A DNA stretch of 64,000 nucleotides from Schizochytrium sp. CCTCC M209059 (Eukaryota; Sar; Bigyra; Thraustochytrida; Thraustochytriidae), in the NCBI GenBank assembly GCA_000818945.1, contig KN805377.1:565991-629990 (forward strand). Reading direction: 5' to 3'. Positions 20,539 to 29,779 of this stretch are shown here, piece after piece. The translations under genes were made by a program, and so were the position numbers. Position 1 is the first letter of the stretch, and each line of letters starts with the position of its first letter. Under the pieces are notes generated by a model, which was not told the origin of the DNA, did not search any database, and worked only from the letters and a program-made list of their open reading frames with translations.

Positions 20539-20700
20539 CTATTTATTTGGTGCTGCTTTGGGCGCAATAGATGTATCTACGTAGAGAGGTAGCACTTCTA
20601 CTGACGTGAGACGCGCGCGCTTCTCGCGAAGCTTCTTCCCAACGACAGCTCCAAATGAAGTTGTCGTCGAGGCGACAGGCGCCGGTGAGCTTGCGGTCAT
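20539..20700 (-). CDS. Small SRPR-LLP motif protein, copy B (53 aa)
   Basis: ATG-to-TAG frame of 53 codons starting Met-Thr-Ala-Ser-Ser. The first 20 residues are Ser/Thr/Ala/Pro-rich, then comes a basic stretch and the motif KRARLTSVEVLPLY, followed by a short polar tail. Compared with copies C and D, the Pro of SRPR is Ala and the Glu is Thr, but Val-x-x-Leu-Pro-Leu-Tyr is identical to copy D. The DNA string CGTAGAGAGGTAG on the plus strand over this motif is shared with copy D, consistent with duplication. No hydrophobic segment. Function unknown. Confidence 0.5.
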   Translation of the reverse strand: MTASSPAPVASTTTSFGAVVGKKLREKRARLTSVEVLPLYVDTSIAPKAAPNK

Positions 20701-21297
20701 CTTCGTGCCCTGATCTTCAGGCTTTCTACTTTGCAGGTTTGAATCCGACTTTGTTTGCTTGCGTTCCCAGGCTCCCTACGGTAATGCTACATCGACGCTG
20801 TGGCGCGCTTGTCCACAATTGAGATCGTAGCAATAGGAGCCAAACGGATTTTTCCCGCGTCTGCTTTCCACAAACTTGTTTCCCCAAGCTCAGACGAATA
20901 GAAGCTAGCGCGCTTTACACGTGACCATTCTACTAGAACTAAGGCTCTACCCCGGGCTCGACGCTGAGCGCAAATGCTACTACTGCCTACACAAGTCAGA
21001 AGGGCGCTTGCTACTTATCAGTTGCAACCACGGTGCTCTGGACTGGTAACGGATCTACCGGATCTCTCCAGATTGCGAACAATAAATTGCAAACAGTACA
21101 TTAGAGAGAGCGTAAAAGTAGAGAAGGAGAAATGACTTGTGAGATTAGTCAAATGTAAATAGGCCTCTTGCATACCTAGAGAGGTCGATAGTAGTGGACT
21201 GCCAAAACTTCTAATGTAGACTAGTTTCTGAAATTGCTGCTCGTTGCCTTGAGAGTGAAAGGATTGCCCGCGTGGGGCATAGTATATTTTTTGACAA

Positions 21298-21486
21298 TTA
21301 GAGAGACTTGTTCGAGCCCGTTGGCGACTTGGGCACGTAGATCGGCAAGAACTCAACCGTCTCCATGCGAGGGCGCGAGTATCCCGGGCGGCGGGTCGAG
21401 GCCGGGTTTGAGTCATAGGATGCGGAGCTGCTGCCGCTCGAGTTGCTTTCGCCTTTCGAGATCCACGAGATCTTCGAGCTGGTCAT
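21298..21486 (-). CDS. Small SRPR-LLP motif protein, copy C (62 aa)
   Basis: ATG-to-TAA frame of 62 codons with an in-frame stop two codons upstream of the ATG, which fixes the start unless there is upstream splicing. It begins Met-Thr-Ser-Ser, runs through a Ser-rich region with GSSSAS, then the conserved core YSRPRMETVEFLPIY and VPKSP. The core is nearly identical to copy D (only conservative changes), including the flanking Arg-Pro-Gly before and Pro-Lys-Ser-Pro after, while the N-terminal halves differ. That pattern, conserved C-terminus with a free N-terminus, suggests the tail is the functional part, for example a docking or short linear motif. Function unknown. Confidence 0.6.
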   Translation of the reverse strand: MTSSKISWISKGESNSSGSSSASYDSNPASTRRPGYSRPRMETVEFLPIYVPKSPTGSNKSL

Positions 21487-22705
21487 GATGCTTCAAATTT
21501 GTCCAAAGTTCTGGACGGGCAGGTGCTCTAAAGGTCGTTCCTTTGGGAGGATCTCTGAGTTTGGGTTTTGCAGCTGCTCACATCCACCACATCCTGCTTT
21601 CCATAGAAAGCTGGCAAGAAGCTGCTTGCTTGCATTTTCTTCCTCTTGCCAAAGCAAGGAGCTTGTTGAATTGCTGTCCATTTCGTGTTGCGGGTTAATT
21701 TATTGGCCTGCAGGCCACCCCAAAAGTGCAAAGAGTCCTGCTCCTTTCTCGAGATGTTGTATGGCTAAACCAAGGGAGGCGTTGGCAATTCCGATGGAAA
21801 ACGGCCCTCGTCGGTATGACGACATGCTCAAGGCTGTAGATTGCGCGCCGCGCGACCTCGATCTCCGTTGGCACCGAGGGAAAGGTGGCGGAGCCTCGTC
21901 TCGCGATTTCGCAAGCGCTTCCCACCCCCAATCAATCCTTTAAGCAATAATGTCCGTTCCCAACGCATGCAGGGTATTTTGCACGTCTCCCTGAATGCAG
22001 GCGCAAAGAATTCACCGAAGGGTGGACGACCAAACGCCTAGCTGACGTTTTTTTCGGACTTCAAGCTGGCAAAGCAACCAGCAAGCCACTCAGCATAGAC
22101 GCTACCAAGCAATGATTGGGTGTGTCGGTCGATCTTGTAGAGTGGCGGTGGCTGGCGGATGCCACGAACAGCAGACGTTTTCCCTGATTCCATGTGGAAA
22201 TATGCGGCCAGCGACGCGAGATCGTTCGTTGGTCACACGGCTACCAGTCATCAGCCAACTGCCACAAGAAAAGGGAAATTCTTGCGCCAGCGAAGCCCGT
22301 CGATTTTACATGGGGCCTGCAACCAGGCCATTCACCATCGGCTTTTTTTAAGTCCGGGAATGACAGTTTCACCATGAGAGCGCACTTTCCCCAAATCGTG
22401 TCTGGGACCGTCGAAGCTTAGGGGCTTTCTACATCTGTCGAACGGCAGAGGGCAGCTGATCGAAGGGGAGGAAGAGCAGAGGACGTTCGCCAGTGAGCAA
22501 GACATTGGGAGTGCCGGTCTGGACTTTGGTTAAACGGAGAATTGAAGTGAGGGAGAACTACTTTTCACATGAATTGCCTAAAGGGCCAAATCAAGTGTCG
22601 GGCGGTCGGAACTTCGGTTACGTTGATCAGTCAGTCTGTTGCAAAATAAAAATTTGAACTAGTTCTAGTAAACATGCCTACATCTTGAATTCACTCCTTG
22701 CTTCG

Positions 22706-22876
22706 CTAGCGAGATGTGGTTGCGCTAGATGGGGACTTCGGCGCGTAGAGAGGTAGGAGCTCGACAGTTTCCATGCGCGGGCGAGAGTACCCGGGCCTCT
22801 TGCATGACCTTGAGCACGAGGAGTCTGAACTCATGAGAGATCCATTGGAGCTTGCTGGTTTGGTAGATCCCGTCAT
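22706..22876 (-). CDS. Small SRPR-LLP motif protein, copy D (56 aa)
   Basis: ATG-to-TAG frame of 56 codons with an in-frame stop at 22886-22888, just upstream of the ATG. Starts Met-Thr-Gly-Ser-Thr; the N-terminal 25 residues are Ser-rich with two cysteines (SCSRSC). The C-terminal core reads YSRPRMETVELLPLY followed by APKSP and a polar end. Closest relative is copy C, about 1.2 kb downstream on the same strand. No signal peptide or membrane helix. The spacing of the four copies (about 2.2, 0.8 and 1.4 kb between starts) leaves room for individual promoters. Function unknown. Confidence 0.6.
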   Translation of the reverse strand: MTGSTKPASSNGSLMSSDSSCSRSCKRPGYSRPRMETVELLPLYAPKSPSSATTSR

Positions 22877-24337
22877 ATTTCCTTGTTATCTTCTTTGTGT
22901 GTTTTCTTGCGGATGGCTATCTGACTGAGGCGTTCGAAGGGTGAAGAGGTTGCGGATTTGCCGGAGCCTCGCTTGCCATTCGCGCGTTTGAGCTCCTCCC
23001 CGGCGCGGCTGTCCTCCCCGGCTGAGCAGCCCCTCAGAGGGAATACGATACGGCAGTTTCTCGGCAGAAATGGACTCAGGCGCCCTGGTGAAGTGGATTT
23101 ACAAGCACGCGAACCCTTTTCACAGCACTGCCAAATGGACTCGAGCGTCCCCGGCCAGGATTGAGCAAGAAAGCCGGAAGCATCGGCTTGTTCGTGCTCT
23201 TTTCGTTGTCGGCCAAAGTTTTCTGCTTTCTTCAGGCAGACAGGCGCTTATATGTGTGTGCGCATTGAGGGGAACGGGAGCCTCGCTAAGCCGTTAGTTT
23301 CCTAATGTAGAAGCAGAACGAGTCTCGCATGCAAAAGCGACGAACGCCTGAAACTTTGATCGATCGCCCCTCCAAGCACCACAAAGCGACCCCGATTGCG
23401 CGCAAAAATAAACCCAAAAAAAAGCCGAATTAGTACAAGAGCCGAGATTTTGTGTGTCGACCAGCCATTGCGCTTCGGCATCACTCGACAGGGAACGATT
23501 GGACCCGTCGAGCAAAAATCAATGGCGCTACCACGTAGGATCTTCGCATTAAATGTTCAGGCTGGGCCGTCACCTGTCTTTCGTTCATCAAAAGGTCGCC
23601 CTCAAAGCTTGACTCTTATGAGTCGACCTGTTCGTTGCGTGGAAATTCTTAAGCAGCCTAAGATGAAGCCTATGAGATGCAACTCGTTCTATTTCCGATA
23701 CCGCAACCAGCCTTTCATAACAGGCTTCACGACTTCAGATCTGGGACCTTCCGCAGAAGCCTTCGAATGAGCCTCGTACCTTCACAGCCACGTCCAAGTG
23801 AAGTGCCGGGGACGGCCCTTCAACAGCAAAGACGCGTCTCAATCCCTTTCGAGCCATTTAGCAGCCACACCTGCGGTTTGTAACAGGTTGTGTCCACATC
23901 TCAAAGCAGGATTGGATCCAACTTTCACGAAAGCCGACCTCGATTCGTAGTCTGTACCAAGATAGATCCTGCAGTGCACTGGCTTCCAAAGACTAGCTGC
24001 TCCACAGCCCAAAGCACCAATACCCGATTGCGTTCTTCTCGGCAAAGTGGATTCCTGCGGGCTTGCTGCGATGGAGTCCTGGGAGAAAGAATGACTCATG
24101 ATGAGCGTTCAAGTTGCCAGGTAAGAGCGTAGCTTCGCGTCTTCTTGTTCCAGACTTCCCTACAGGAAGGTTTATGGAACACGAGACCCGGCATTCGCAA
24201 CTTTGCCTGCCGGAGGCGTCCGCAGACGAGACAAATTAGCGCAAGCGATGACGTCGGTGGCAGTCAACGCTTCAGCCAGAGCTAGGGCAGGGCTTCGACG
24301 CGTGTTCCCTTTGCAGTAGTTTCCCTAATTTGTTTGT
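22877..24337. other. Gene-free spacer between small ORF copy D and the PPR gene
   Basis: About 1.5 kb with no frame that looks like a protein on either strand. I see no tandem repeats and no further copy of the small-ORF motif here. Confidence 0.5.
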
Positions 24338-25885
24338 TCAGCTTGAAGCTAGGTTAGCTCGAGCGCATCCAAAGGCGATGGTTTCTGGCACGCCAGCCAA
24401 CTTCAAGGTTTCGTAAATCATTGGAGAATGGTCGAGGGGCGCGCCAGCGCACACGCGGAAAAGAGTGTCATAGGTCACAGCGGAGGCTGGAACATTAAGA
24501 TGGGCCATGACACGAACAAGACGCGCGGACGCGCGCCACTCTGCGCCTTGCACACACGCGTCGATAATTGCATTGAAGATGGCAACGCTTGGACGGAACC
24601 CTCGTCGACGAAGCTCGGCCAGAACTTGGATCGCCTGCGCAGAATTCGAAGGCGTAGCATGCTTGCAGGCCGTGATAATGAGGCGATACGTGTCGAGTCC
24701 GACTTTGCTCTGCAGCTTGACCCACATGGAACGATAGATTGTAATAGAAATGTGCCAAAGCCCCTGGTCGGCGCAAGCCGCCAAAAGAAGAAGATATTCT
24801 ACATGAATCTCTCGCTCCGTCAGCTGTGTTACTGGAATTTGCTCCACTTTATCGAGGTCAAATAGAATCACGCTTGCTGCGGCGAGACGACGCATTTGAG
24901 GTGATCCCTTCGCGGGCAGAGGCTCGAGAGGCGAGCGCGAGGCCTTGTAAAAACCCAGACGTGGTCCTTGTGTTCCAACCTTTTCCACACGTCGTCGGCT
25001 CAGTCCTTGAAGCTCCTTGCGATAGTTTTGACGGGTCGCCATCCACTCGCTGTGCAGCTTTCGATGGGCGCGCATTTTGGCTCCCCACTGATTGTCAATA
25101 TCCTCGGCAACTCGAAGTAGCTTGTGAACGCGCTCGATAAGCTGTCGTGCGGTACAAGTATTAATATCGAGCTTGCATTGGTTGAGACCATGCAAAACTT
25201 CTTGAACCGCTGGAGAGCTGCGCTCATCCTGACAAAGAGTCTTGGCGACAGCATCGACTTCGGCCACGAAGCGTGGCCGCCACCATGTCCACGCCTCAAA
25301 GCCAAAATGGTCCAATAAAAACACCGCATCATTGAGACTTCGCACCCATTGCGGCATCACGTCTTGCGCCTCGAATTTGGCGTTACGAAGCGCCATACCA
25401 AACTGACCGTCCCGGACCCGTTGCTGCTGCGCACTTGCTCTCCAGCGTTCTTTGGCATCGTCTGGATCCACCTCAAGCGCTGAGTCCTCCATGGCATGTA
25501 GTTTCTCCTGTGACTTAGCATCCTCTGATTTGCCCAAGGCCACAATTTCGGCGACTTCGTCTTCTCGATCTGTGATGAGCCGCCACACCGCATTGTCTAC
25601 GTGGTTGCTTGAATTTAGGGGCGCGACACTGTTCTCTGACTCTTCGATGTGAGCAAGATCGCTTTCGCTTCGCGCGACGGATGCCTCGTGAAGGACAACC
25701 GTAAGACGCCGTGGGGCTCGCGATTGCCGCTTCGGACTCACAACCTTTTCCCCATCGAGCCAGGCCTGCAGCTCCGCCTCCACGTGCTCTACGCGTGCAA
25801 CAAGACGCCGCCGGGCTTCCGCTGTCGCCATTTTGCTTTGTCTAGCTTTCACGTGCTCTCGAGGCTCCTGTTCTTCATCAGCCAT
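24338..25885 (-). CDS. Pentatricopeptide repeat (PPR) protein
   Basis: A 515-residue intronless protein from ATG to TGA. The N-terminal 350 residues are helical and charged, with coiled-coil character near the start, and match no family I recognise. About three PPR units lie near the C-terminus: one at about 399-433 (TYRLIITACK...ELRRRGFRPS), one at 434-468 (VAIFNAIIDACVQ...LNVPAS) and a third from 469 (AVTYDTLFRVC...LAGVPE). PPR proteins bind RNA, nearly always in mitochondria or plastids. This one lacks an obvious N-terminal presequence because it begins MADEEQEPRE, so location is open. The upstream neighbour on the same strand is the RecD2-like helicase, about 400 bp away. Confidence 0.8.
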   Translation of the reverse strand: MADEEQEPREHVKARQSKMATAEARRRLVARVEHVEAELQAWLDGEKVVSPKRQSRAPRRLTVVLHEASVARSESDLAHIEESENSVAPLNSSNHVDNAVWRLITDREDEVAEIVALGKSEDAKSQEKLHAMEDSALEVDPDDAKERWRASAQQQRVRDGQFGMALRNAKFEAQDVMPQWVRSLNDAVFLLDHFGFEAWTWWRPRFVAEVDAVAKTLCQDERSSPAVQEVLHGLNQCKLDINTCTARQLIERVHKLLRVAEDIDNQWGAKMRAHRKLHSEWMATRQNYRKELQGLSRRRVEKVGTQGPRLGFYKASRSPLEPLPAKGSPQMRRLAAASVILFDLDKVEQIPVTQLTEREIHVEYLLLLAACADQGLWHISITIYRSMWVKLQSKVGLDTYRLIITACKHATPSNSAQAIQVLAELRRRGFRPSVAIFNAIIDACVQGAEWRASARLVRVMAHLNVPASAVTYDTLFRVCAGAPLDHSPMIYETLKLAGVPETIAFGCARANLASS

Positions 25886-26287
25886 CGTCAGCTTCTACTA
25901 GGGATCCGTTGACAACGCAGTTGAACTTCGAACCTCTCGGACTTGAGCCTTTTTTTCTTTTTCTTTTTTAATGTAGCCTTTATAAAGTAAAAATGCTGTC
26001 TCTTCTGTCCTTGTCGAGTTAGTGGCTGTAGATGCGTGTGGCATCGATGGGCTTCGGCACAAGTTTATTATTATTATTATTTCATTTCTTTTTATGTCCG
26101 CAAAGAAAGATTTCAAGATTTGAAAATTGTCAAGGCCTGGGGTCTTGTTGTTCTTAGAGACTAGCAAAACAAAGCGTCAAGATTTAGATTGCAGAATTTA
26201 TTTAGAGAAAGGCAGTGGTAATGGTATCCTCTGCTTCTTCTTCTTCTTCTTCTTCTTCTCCTTCTTCTTTTTTTTTGGAGAGATAAA
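25886..26287. other. Short spacer with a (TTC)n run
   Basis: The 3' flank of the helicase gene and the promoter of the PPR gene. A TTC run lies at 26233-26260 followed by a T tract, and ATT repeats at about 26065-26082. No gene. Confidence 0.6.
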
Positions 26288-29200
26288 CTAGGCCAGGTCC
26301 TCGGACAAGTCAGCCGAGAGCAACGAAAATCGTTCATGTGAGGTGGACCGGACAGCTTCACGGATGACAGAAGCATCCCCAAGCACGATAACATAGTGAC
26401 TCGCTCGAGTAAGTGCAGTGTAAAGCAAATTCCGGTTCAAGACAAATCGGCCTTGCTCAGGGAAAACTGGGAGTACGACCACCGGATACTGAGATCCTTG
26501 AGCCTTATGCACCGTGGTCGCATAAGCAAGCTCAAGTTCATTGCTAGCGTCCTCGCGGGAATATTTAACAACATTCCGAGAGCCGTACTTGTCCTCCTGC
26601 TTCGTCGCGGCAGCCTCAAAATCGTTGAGTTCGTTGTATCCCACGAGAAGCTGAGGACTGTCGAGGGTATTTTCGACACCCATCGCAATGCCGATATTGC
26701 CGTTAAACACATTCTTGGTGTAGCAATTGATCACTTGCATGACCTTATCACCAGGCCTGAATCCCATTCCAGGTGCAACATTTTCGCCAATTGCCGCATC
26801 TCCATTAAGTCGTTCCTGCAGAGTAGGGTTGAGCTCAGCCACACTCGCTGGCCCTTTCCGGCGAGGGGTAATAACTTGCATGTCTTCGATTGGATCGAAA
26901 CCGTGTGCGCGGACAAATTTGATCACGCCATCGTTTAAAAGCCTCTCGACATGTTCGGCACGGCAATCTAGGTAAATCACCTTGCCTTGCGCTGGTTCGT
27001 CTACTGTGCCCTTGTCCGCGTGTCTCTCGGCAAGAGCATCGTCTACCATCTTGAGAAAGTTGGATTCTGATGTCGGAGAGAGCAGCATCGGCGGCATCTC
27101 GCCCTGACGGACAGCTGTGGCGTTGGCGAGAATCTCATTTTCGTCGCCACGTTGACGGAACACTTCCGTGAGCGCGCACGTGCGTACTGCCCGACAACGA
27201 ATCAAGTCGTCCAGCAGGTTGCCTTGGCCAACGCTTTGAAGTTGTGCAGGATCGCCAACGAAAATGACTGACGAGGTCGGCTTGATGGACGAGAGGAGCT
27301 CTCGCGCGAGCCACAAGTCCATCATTGAGGCCTCGTCGACAATAATGGTGTCCCACGACAGTGGTTTGAGGATCGTGCGTAAATTAGGCGTGATCTTGAG
27401 CAGACGATGAACCGTCGCAGCGGGGAGGCCTGTGGAATGATGTAGACGCTGTGCGGCACGGCCTGTAGGAGCCGCTGCGACGACGGAGTGACCCTGCAAC
27501 TCGAGACGCCGTGCAACCTCGCGCAAGAGGTACGTTTTGCCCGTTCCAGCGTACCCTGCCAAAACAGACACCTTTTCGCTCACGAGAGTCTCGACGCACG
27601 CCTCTTGAGTATCGGAGAGGCCATGCTGCGGCGGAGCAATGTTTGAGTGCCTTTCTCCGTCGCTTGCCGACGCATCTGGCGCACAACGAGGCGTATGCTG
27701 GATTTCTAGCAAGGTTTGCGCTATTGCCTCCTCATTTCGGCGGATGGACGTCTCATACACGTAGACTTGGTCCTCGTGGGAGCGGAGGATAAGGTCGAAC
27801 TTGGAGGCCTCCTCTTCATTTTGAAAAGCCTGCTGCAATAGACTCATGGGTTCTTCGCCTAGAAAATGAGCAACGCCAAGCGTCACCAAATTTAGCGGCA
27901 AGCAGGAATGCCCAAAGGCCTGTGTGACGTCTCGCACAGTCTGCAGCGTCGCAGCAAGCGCTCTCGCATCCTCAAGCTCTGCCATCCGCGGTGCGAGTGC
28001 ATCCACAGCGGTAAAATTCACGAGCCCAAGGCCAACGAGCTTGTAAGGGTCGTTGCGGAAGACCTCGATCAGATCACCTTCTTCAACGCCCGCTTTAGAC
28101 AGCCTCGTTTGCCTTGCCCCGGCAAATACTTTTCCTTGCTCACGTTCAATACCACGTTTGTACTGCTTGTAAATGCGCGAAAAGTCAGTATATGCCATGC
28201 GGTGCGAAATGAGAAAGCTAGCAATCTTAGCGCTTTCGGTAGAAGTCCAGTCACGAACAAGATTGTTGCCCATGCCTGGACTAATACCTTTAACCGCCTC
28301 AGATATGTTTTTCCCGCCATTCTGCGCGTCGTTCATGATGTCTGGTAATGATAAGCCAAGCGCTTTGTCGAGCCTGTCTGCAAGCTTGGGTCCAATGCGT
28401 TTGAATCTGCCTGCGCGCATCATTTCCAGTGCCTTGCCGCGCATTGTCTCCTGCGTGACCTCCGCAGGCTCTCGACCTATTACGCCTGAGTTGCCTGCTG
28501 TCCCTGTCGTTCTCTTCTTCAGGATAACGTTTAACGCTTTGTGTGCCGCCTTGGCCGAAAACTGGGAAGGCGAGAGTTCTGCTCCGTACCATGCCGAAAA
28601 ATCCTCGCTGAGACTTTCGCCGCCAAATTGACTGGAACTGGAAAGCATATCGTCCACCATTGGTGAGGCCGATGCGCGAATCTTACCTTGAGCAGTCACG
28701 AACCCATTGACCTGGCGTCCAAACTTTTCGTGATCTGTCCATTTGCCTTCAATTGCAACGATCTGCCCGACCTCTTCATTGAACGTGTTCTGCTTCTTGG
28801 CCTTGAACCGAACCTTTGTTCCATCCTCGTGCGCGAGTTCTCCATAGAGTGCCTCTGCATTCTGAAAAAAGATGCGTGTCAGGGTGCCCTGAAATACAGC
28901 AGCATCTGGTGGTCTCTTCATCTTTCCCAAATCAGCCTTGCTACTGTCGCTGGACGACTTTAAAGCCTTGAGCTCGGAGCTTGAAGAATTTAGCGCGAGA
29001 TCGTCGATCTTGGCCTCGATCATCTCGCCAGACAGACTCTGTACTTGTGCATTTTCGATAAATACCGAGGTTGGAGCCACTTGGCTTTCATTATGCGCAC
29101 GCGTGTGCGTTGTCTTCTGGGGAGACGAGACTTTCATTGCGCTCTCATTTGCTTCCTCGGACGCTTGGGGAGTTGCAGCTGCTGATTCTGAGTTCGACTT

Positions 29201-29452
29201 ATTGCGAGTCTTTTTCTTTCGCTTCCTTGCCGATCCGGTTGGTTTCACCTTGTTTGCTGTGCCCTCGCCAATAGTCTTGGGCAAGCTCGCTGCCTCGACA
29301 ACCGCCTGCGCGTGCTTACGCAGCCTCGAGCGAAGTGCCTCGATCCCAAGGTTTCTCTGTGCGCAGGCCCCATTCGTGTGCCATGGGGCCTGCGTGCGGG
29401 CAACGAGCGCCCGGTAAGAGACCACGCGCCGTTGCGCCAGGCGTGCGAGCAT
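26288..29452 (-). CDS. RecD2-like superfamily 1B DNA helicase, possibly mitochondrial
   Basis: A 1054-residue intronless protein. All SF1B motifs are visible: Walker A GYAGTGKTYLL (K639), motif II IIVDEASMMD (near residue 705), motif III FVGDPAQLQSVGQGNLLDDL, and motifs V-VI ATTVHKAQGSQYPVVVLP and NLLYTALTRASHYVIVLGD. The region before the helicase core (about residues 330-500) has helix-hairpin-like blocks such as DPYKLVGLGLVNFTAVDAL, as in bacterial RecD2, a 5'-3' helicase that acts outside RecBCD. The first 35 residues (MLARLAQRRVVSYRALVART) are Arg-rich, lack acids and look like a mitochondrial presequence. A Lys/Ser/Ala-rich linker follows. Eukaryotic HELB is the nearest alternative name. 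It may come from the organelle ancestor or by bacterial transfer; that needs a tree. Confidence 0.82.
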   Translation of the reverse strand: MLARLAQRRVVSYRALVARTQAPWHTNGACAQRNLGIEALRSRLRKHAQAVVEAASLPKTIGEGTANKVKPTGSARKRKKKTRNKSNSESAAATPQASEEANESAMKVSSPQKTTHTRAHNESQVAPTSVFIENAQVQSLSGEMIEAKIDDLALNSSSSELKALKSSSDSSKADLGKMKRPPDAAVFQGTLTRIFFQNAEALYGELAHEDGTKVRFKAKKQNTFNEEVGQIVAIEGKWTDHEKFGRQVNGFVTAQGKIRASASPMVDDMLSSSSQFGGESLSEDFSAWYGAELSPSQFSAKAAHKALNVILKKRTTGTAGNSGVIGREPAEVTQETMRGKALEMMRAGRFKRIGPKLADRLDKALGLSLPDIMNDAQNGGKNISEAVKGISPGMGNNLVRDWTSTESAKIASFLISHRMAYTDFSRIYKQYKRGIEREQGKVFAGARQTRLSKAGVEEGDLIEVFRNDPYKLVGLGLVNFTAVDALAPRMAELEDARALAATLQTVRDVTQAFGHSCLPLNLVTLGVAHFLGEEPMSLLQQAFQNEEEASKFDLILRSHEDQVYVYETSIRRNEEAIAQTLLEIQHTPRCAPDASASDGERHSNIAPPQHGLSDTQEACVETLVSEKVSVLAGYAGTGKTYLLREVARRLELQGHSVVAAAPTGRAAQRLHHSTGLPAATVHRLLKITPNLRTILKPLSWDTIIVDEASMMDLWLARELLSSIKPTSSVIFVGDPAQLQSVGQGNLLDDLIRCRAVRTCALTEVFRQRGDENEILANATAVRQGEMPPMLLSPTSESNFLKMVDDALAERHADKGTVDEPAQGKVIYLDCRAEHVERLLNDGVIKFVRAHGFDPIEDMQVITPRRKGPASVAELNPTLQERLNGDAAIGENVAPGMGFRPGDKVMQVINCYTKNVFNGNIGIAMGVENTLDSPQLLVGYNELNDFEAAATKQEDKYGSRNVVKYSREDASNELELAYATTVHKAQGSQYPVVVLPVFPEQGRFVLNRNLLYTALTRASHYVIVLGDASVIREAVRSTSHERFSLLSADLSEDLA

Positions 29453-29779
29453 TGTAGAGGCTTGGCCTCCTATGGCGCGCCGCGGCGCGACTCTAGGCCA
29501 GGCGTTCTTTGCGTTTTGTGGGTAGGAGGAATGTGTTCGTATTACGGTTAAGTATGGTACACGCCGGCGGCGTCACGGTGGTGCTTGAAGGAGGTTAACT
29601 TATTACTACTTGCTACTTCTTGGCCAACAACGAGTATTCATAAAGTAAAAGACGGAGCTGGGGACGCTTGTGCAAAAGAAAGAGAGAAAAAAGTGGGACA
29701 CCAAGAATTTCTTTGAGCCGTTTGTTCAATCTAACGTATAAGGCGACCTTCAGGAGCCAAAAGGATGGATGTTCCGTGT
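29453..29779. other. Spacer between XPD and the helicase gene
   Basis: Contains the promoter of the RecD2-like gene and the 3' end of XPD. A TTATTACTACTTGCTAC string near 29600 resembles the TACTA-type strings in other flanks. No gene seen. Confidence 0.5.

Noticed and set aside
20700..20800. GGTTTGAATCC string checked as a tRNA B box
   Set aside because: No A box at the right distance and no cloverleaf could be folded by eye; no tRNA or rRNA found in the window.
23396..23770. 124-codon frame containing SRPVRCVEILKQPK, vaguely like the small-ORF motif
   Set aside because: Opposite strand from the family, motif is internal and lacks LLP-aromatic; treated as coincidence.
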